64,000 bases of DNA from Dromaius novaehollandiae. Taxonomy: Eukaryota > Chordata > Aves > Casuariiformes > Dromaiidae. The stretch lies in NCBI RefSeq assembly GCF_036370855.1, contig NC_088110.1, positions 25,296,001 to 25,360,000 of the forward strand, written 5' to 3'. Made by a program: the position numbers and the translations under genes. Shown here piece after piece: positions 41,821-64,000 of this stretch; position 1 is the stretch's first letter, and every line of letters begins with the position of its first letter. The notes beneath the pieces were generated by a model that searched no databases, had not been told where the DNA came from, and saw nothing but the letters and a program-made list of their open reading frames with translations.

Positions 41821-43263
41821 CTAATAATCTTGATCCTTCACCTTGAGGCAAAGTTTCCTTATGCTGAAAGAACAACTCTTAGTTTTCAAAATTGAATGCC
41901 TTATGTCTCTGCATATTCAGGCTTTAGATATGAAGATGTGCAGCTGGAATATGAGGAGCTACATGGTTTGACTGAAATGTCTTAGTGCTTTGTGTGAACT
42001 CTGTAGCAGATCAGGTTTATAAACCTGATCTATATAACAGCACTCGGCTGTTTTACTGTGAGGCCACCTTTACTCATTGTACGTGCAGCTGTGTTTAATT
42101 TCTTTTAGCAAACAAGTCCACTACTAGCTCAGCATGCTTCTCAGCCTGCCTGCTCCCTCGCGTATTCCAATATATTGCATTGCGTACGCAAGTGATTTCT
42201 TCTTGTGATATGGCAGTGCTTAAAAGGAATGACACTGTGGTTTGGGAGGATGGTGACACAGACAGAAACTGTAACAGACTGCCACGTTGAATAACTTCTT
42301 GCAAGTTGGTATGACATTTATGTGTCATCAGAATAGTTATCTTTGGTCTTACATGCATGAAAAAAGACTGTGAGGTGCATGCATAGTCTGGTCCTCATGA
42401 AAGCCAAGAGTCTGCTTTGGCGAGTGTAACAACTTGAATGTTCAACTGTTGAACATAATTCTTAAGTTCGGCTTTTGTTTGAAAGCCATTTTTCTCTTGA
42501 GGGGTATTCAAGAGAACAAATTGCTCTCCGGTCAGACAGCTCAGTCTGTGTTCCATCTGGTAAAATGAAACTACTGAGAGTTCATGTAGGATAGACTTTC
42601 TTTGCACACTGTCTTTACACAGTGTCACCAGACAGTAATGTGACAGGCTTATTTGTTTTAAAAAGGATTGTTCCGGCTGGTGTGTAATAAAGGGACAGTG
42701 TCAACTTGCATTTTTTTAAGAGCCTCTGAAATATATCCACACTGTCAGGATTGCTCTTGCATCTGCTTTTTTCTGCACACTTCTACCCCTCTAAGAAAGA
42801 AGCGTGCATAGCACAAGGATGCAGGATTTTCGAAGCATAGCTATTGGGAACACCTGTCTGAAATCTTGTATTATTTATTTAGCAGCATTGATTTTTGTAA
42901 AGGACTTGTGTCCCAATTCATCATGATTTTGTGATCAGCTCTATTTGAGTGTGACTTCTGGAGAAAATCAGAAGATGTGAACACAAGAGCATGCATTGCC
43001 AAGTTCCTTTTCTTCCCATTTCAAGTGGGGAGTCATGTTATGTTCACTTGATAGCCGGCTCAAAGCATAGCAATTTCTGTCTGTAGTGTTCTCTGAAAAT
43101 GCAACAGCAAATGTGAGAACTTAAATTCCTTGGGTGTACATAGAATTCCTCTGGTTTTCAAGTGTCATTTTAACCAAGTCACTGAAACAGTCTGTATTTT
43201 CTTGTTCCTTCAATTTTTATAACTATGGGATAAGAAATAAATTTTCTTTATGCTAAAACGTGA

Positions 43264-63497
<20,234 letters not shown>

Positions 63498-64000
63498 TAG
63501 CTTGAGAAAAGAGAATGAGTATGTAGTTGGCTGAGCCTGGAGCTGCTTGATAGGCTGGCTATGTTAGCGAAGTGCTTGCAGCACTTCCTTAGCAATGATG
63601 TCTGTGATGCTGACTGACCCTGCACAGGAATCTCCTTTCCACGCTACAGACATGGGCTCTGTACACATATCCAGCTTTGTCTCTGAGGAATGCAGCTACA
63701 CTGGGCAGTGCTCTGTGGTTTCAGTGCTAACCTAGCTTGCAGGGTATCTGCCAGGGGTTTTAGCTATGTTTTTCAGTGATAAATTCGCTCTTCAATGTGT
63801 GGAACAGGAATTGTATTTTAAAAGTAATATTATAAGATGTCCCCCTAGAGACACTTGGCCCATGCATTGTGAACATATGCTGCAGGCTCACAAACTTGCT
63901 GAGGAGGTAGTAAACACCCGTTTAAGGGAGATGCAGAGTTTTACAGCATGCCCTGGAAGGTCTGCTGTAAAGCCTCTCTCTGTCTCAGTCTAACCTTTCT

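Overview
This window is nuclear DNA from a vertebrate, almost certainly a bird. Four spliced protein genes can be read. They have the same order and relative orientations as the IST1, ZNF821, ATXN1L and AP1G1 block of mammals (human 16q22). Retroelements of CR1/L3 type, including one 3' end with ATTCTGTG-type tails, and compact introns point to Aves. The species cannot be set from the sequence alone. No bacterial, viral or CRISPR-type system is present.

Layout. 1-4460: 5' part of IST1 on the minus strand (ESCRT-III regulator; residues 1-184, the rest lies off the left edge). About 4010-6560: a CpG island holding the divergent IST1/ZNF821 promoters. 5430-17875: complete ZNF821 on the plus strand (zinc fingers plus STPR repeats; 411 residues). 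17876-19720: gap between convergent 3' ends. 19720-26850: ATXN1L on the minus strand, with one coding exon (692 residues, AXH domain), a 5' UTR intron and an inferred 4.5 kb 3' UTR. 26000-28900: a second CpG-island cluster with the ATXN1L and AP1G1 promoters. 28450-64000: AP1G1 on the plus strand (gamma-1 adaptin). It has a 14.8 kb first intron, 14 coding exons for residues 1-499 and a 9-nt microexon; the 3' half is off the right edge.

The four genes do not form one pathway. AP1G1 (AP-1 clathrin adaptor at trans-Golgi/endosomes) and IST1 (ESCRT-III, endosomal sorting and membrane scission) both act in endosomal traffic. ATXN1L and ZNF821 are nuclear; ATXN1L is a transcriptional co-repressor partner. 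The layout is two divergent CpG-island promoter pairs facing one pair of converging 3' ends.

The observations most worth a second look are: a GC-AG intron with a competing in-frame GT donor in ZNF821; an AP1G1 microexon coding Asn-Glu-Lys; GCCGCCAT(C/T)TT YY1-type sites in the same sense orientation in three of the four first exons; an 18-bp element shared in opposite orientation by the two promoter clusters; an RFX-type X-box palindrome upstream of ATXN1L; and an 81-bp pure purine/pyrimidine tract in the ATXN1L 3' UTR. I found no convincing novel multi-gene system. Product names rest on recognising the protein sequences from memory; no database search was run.
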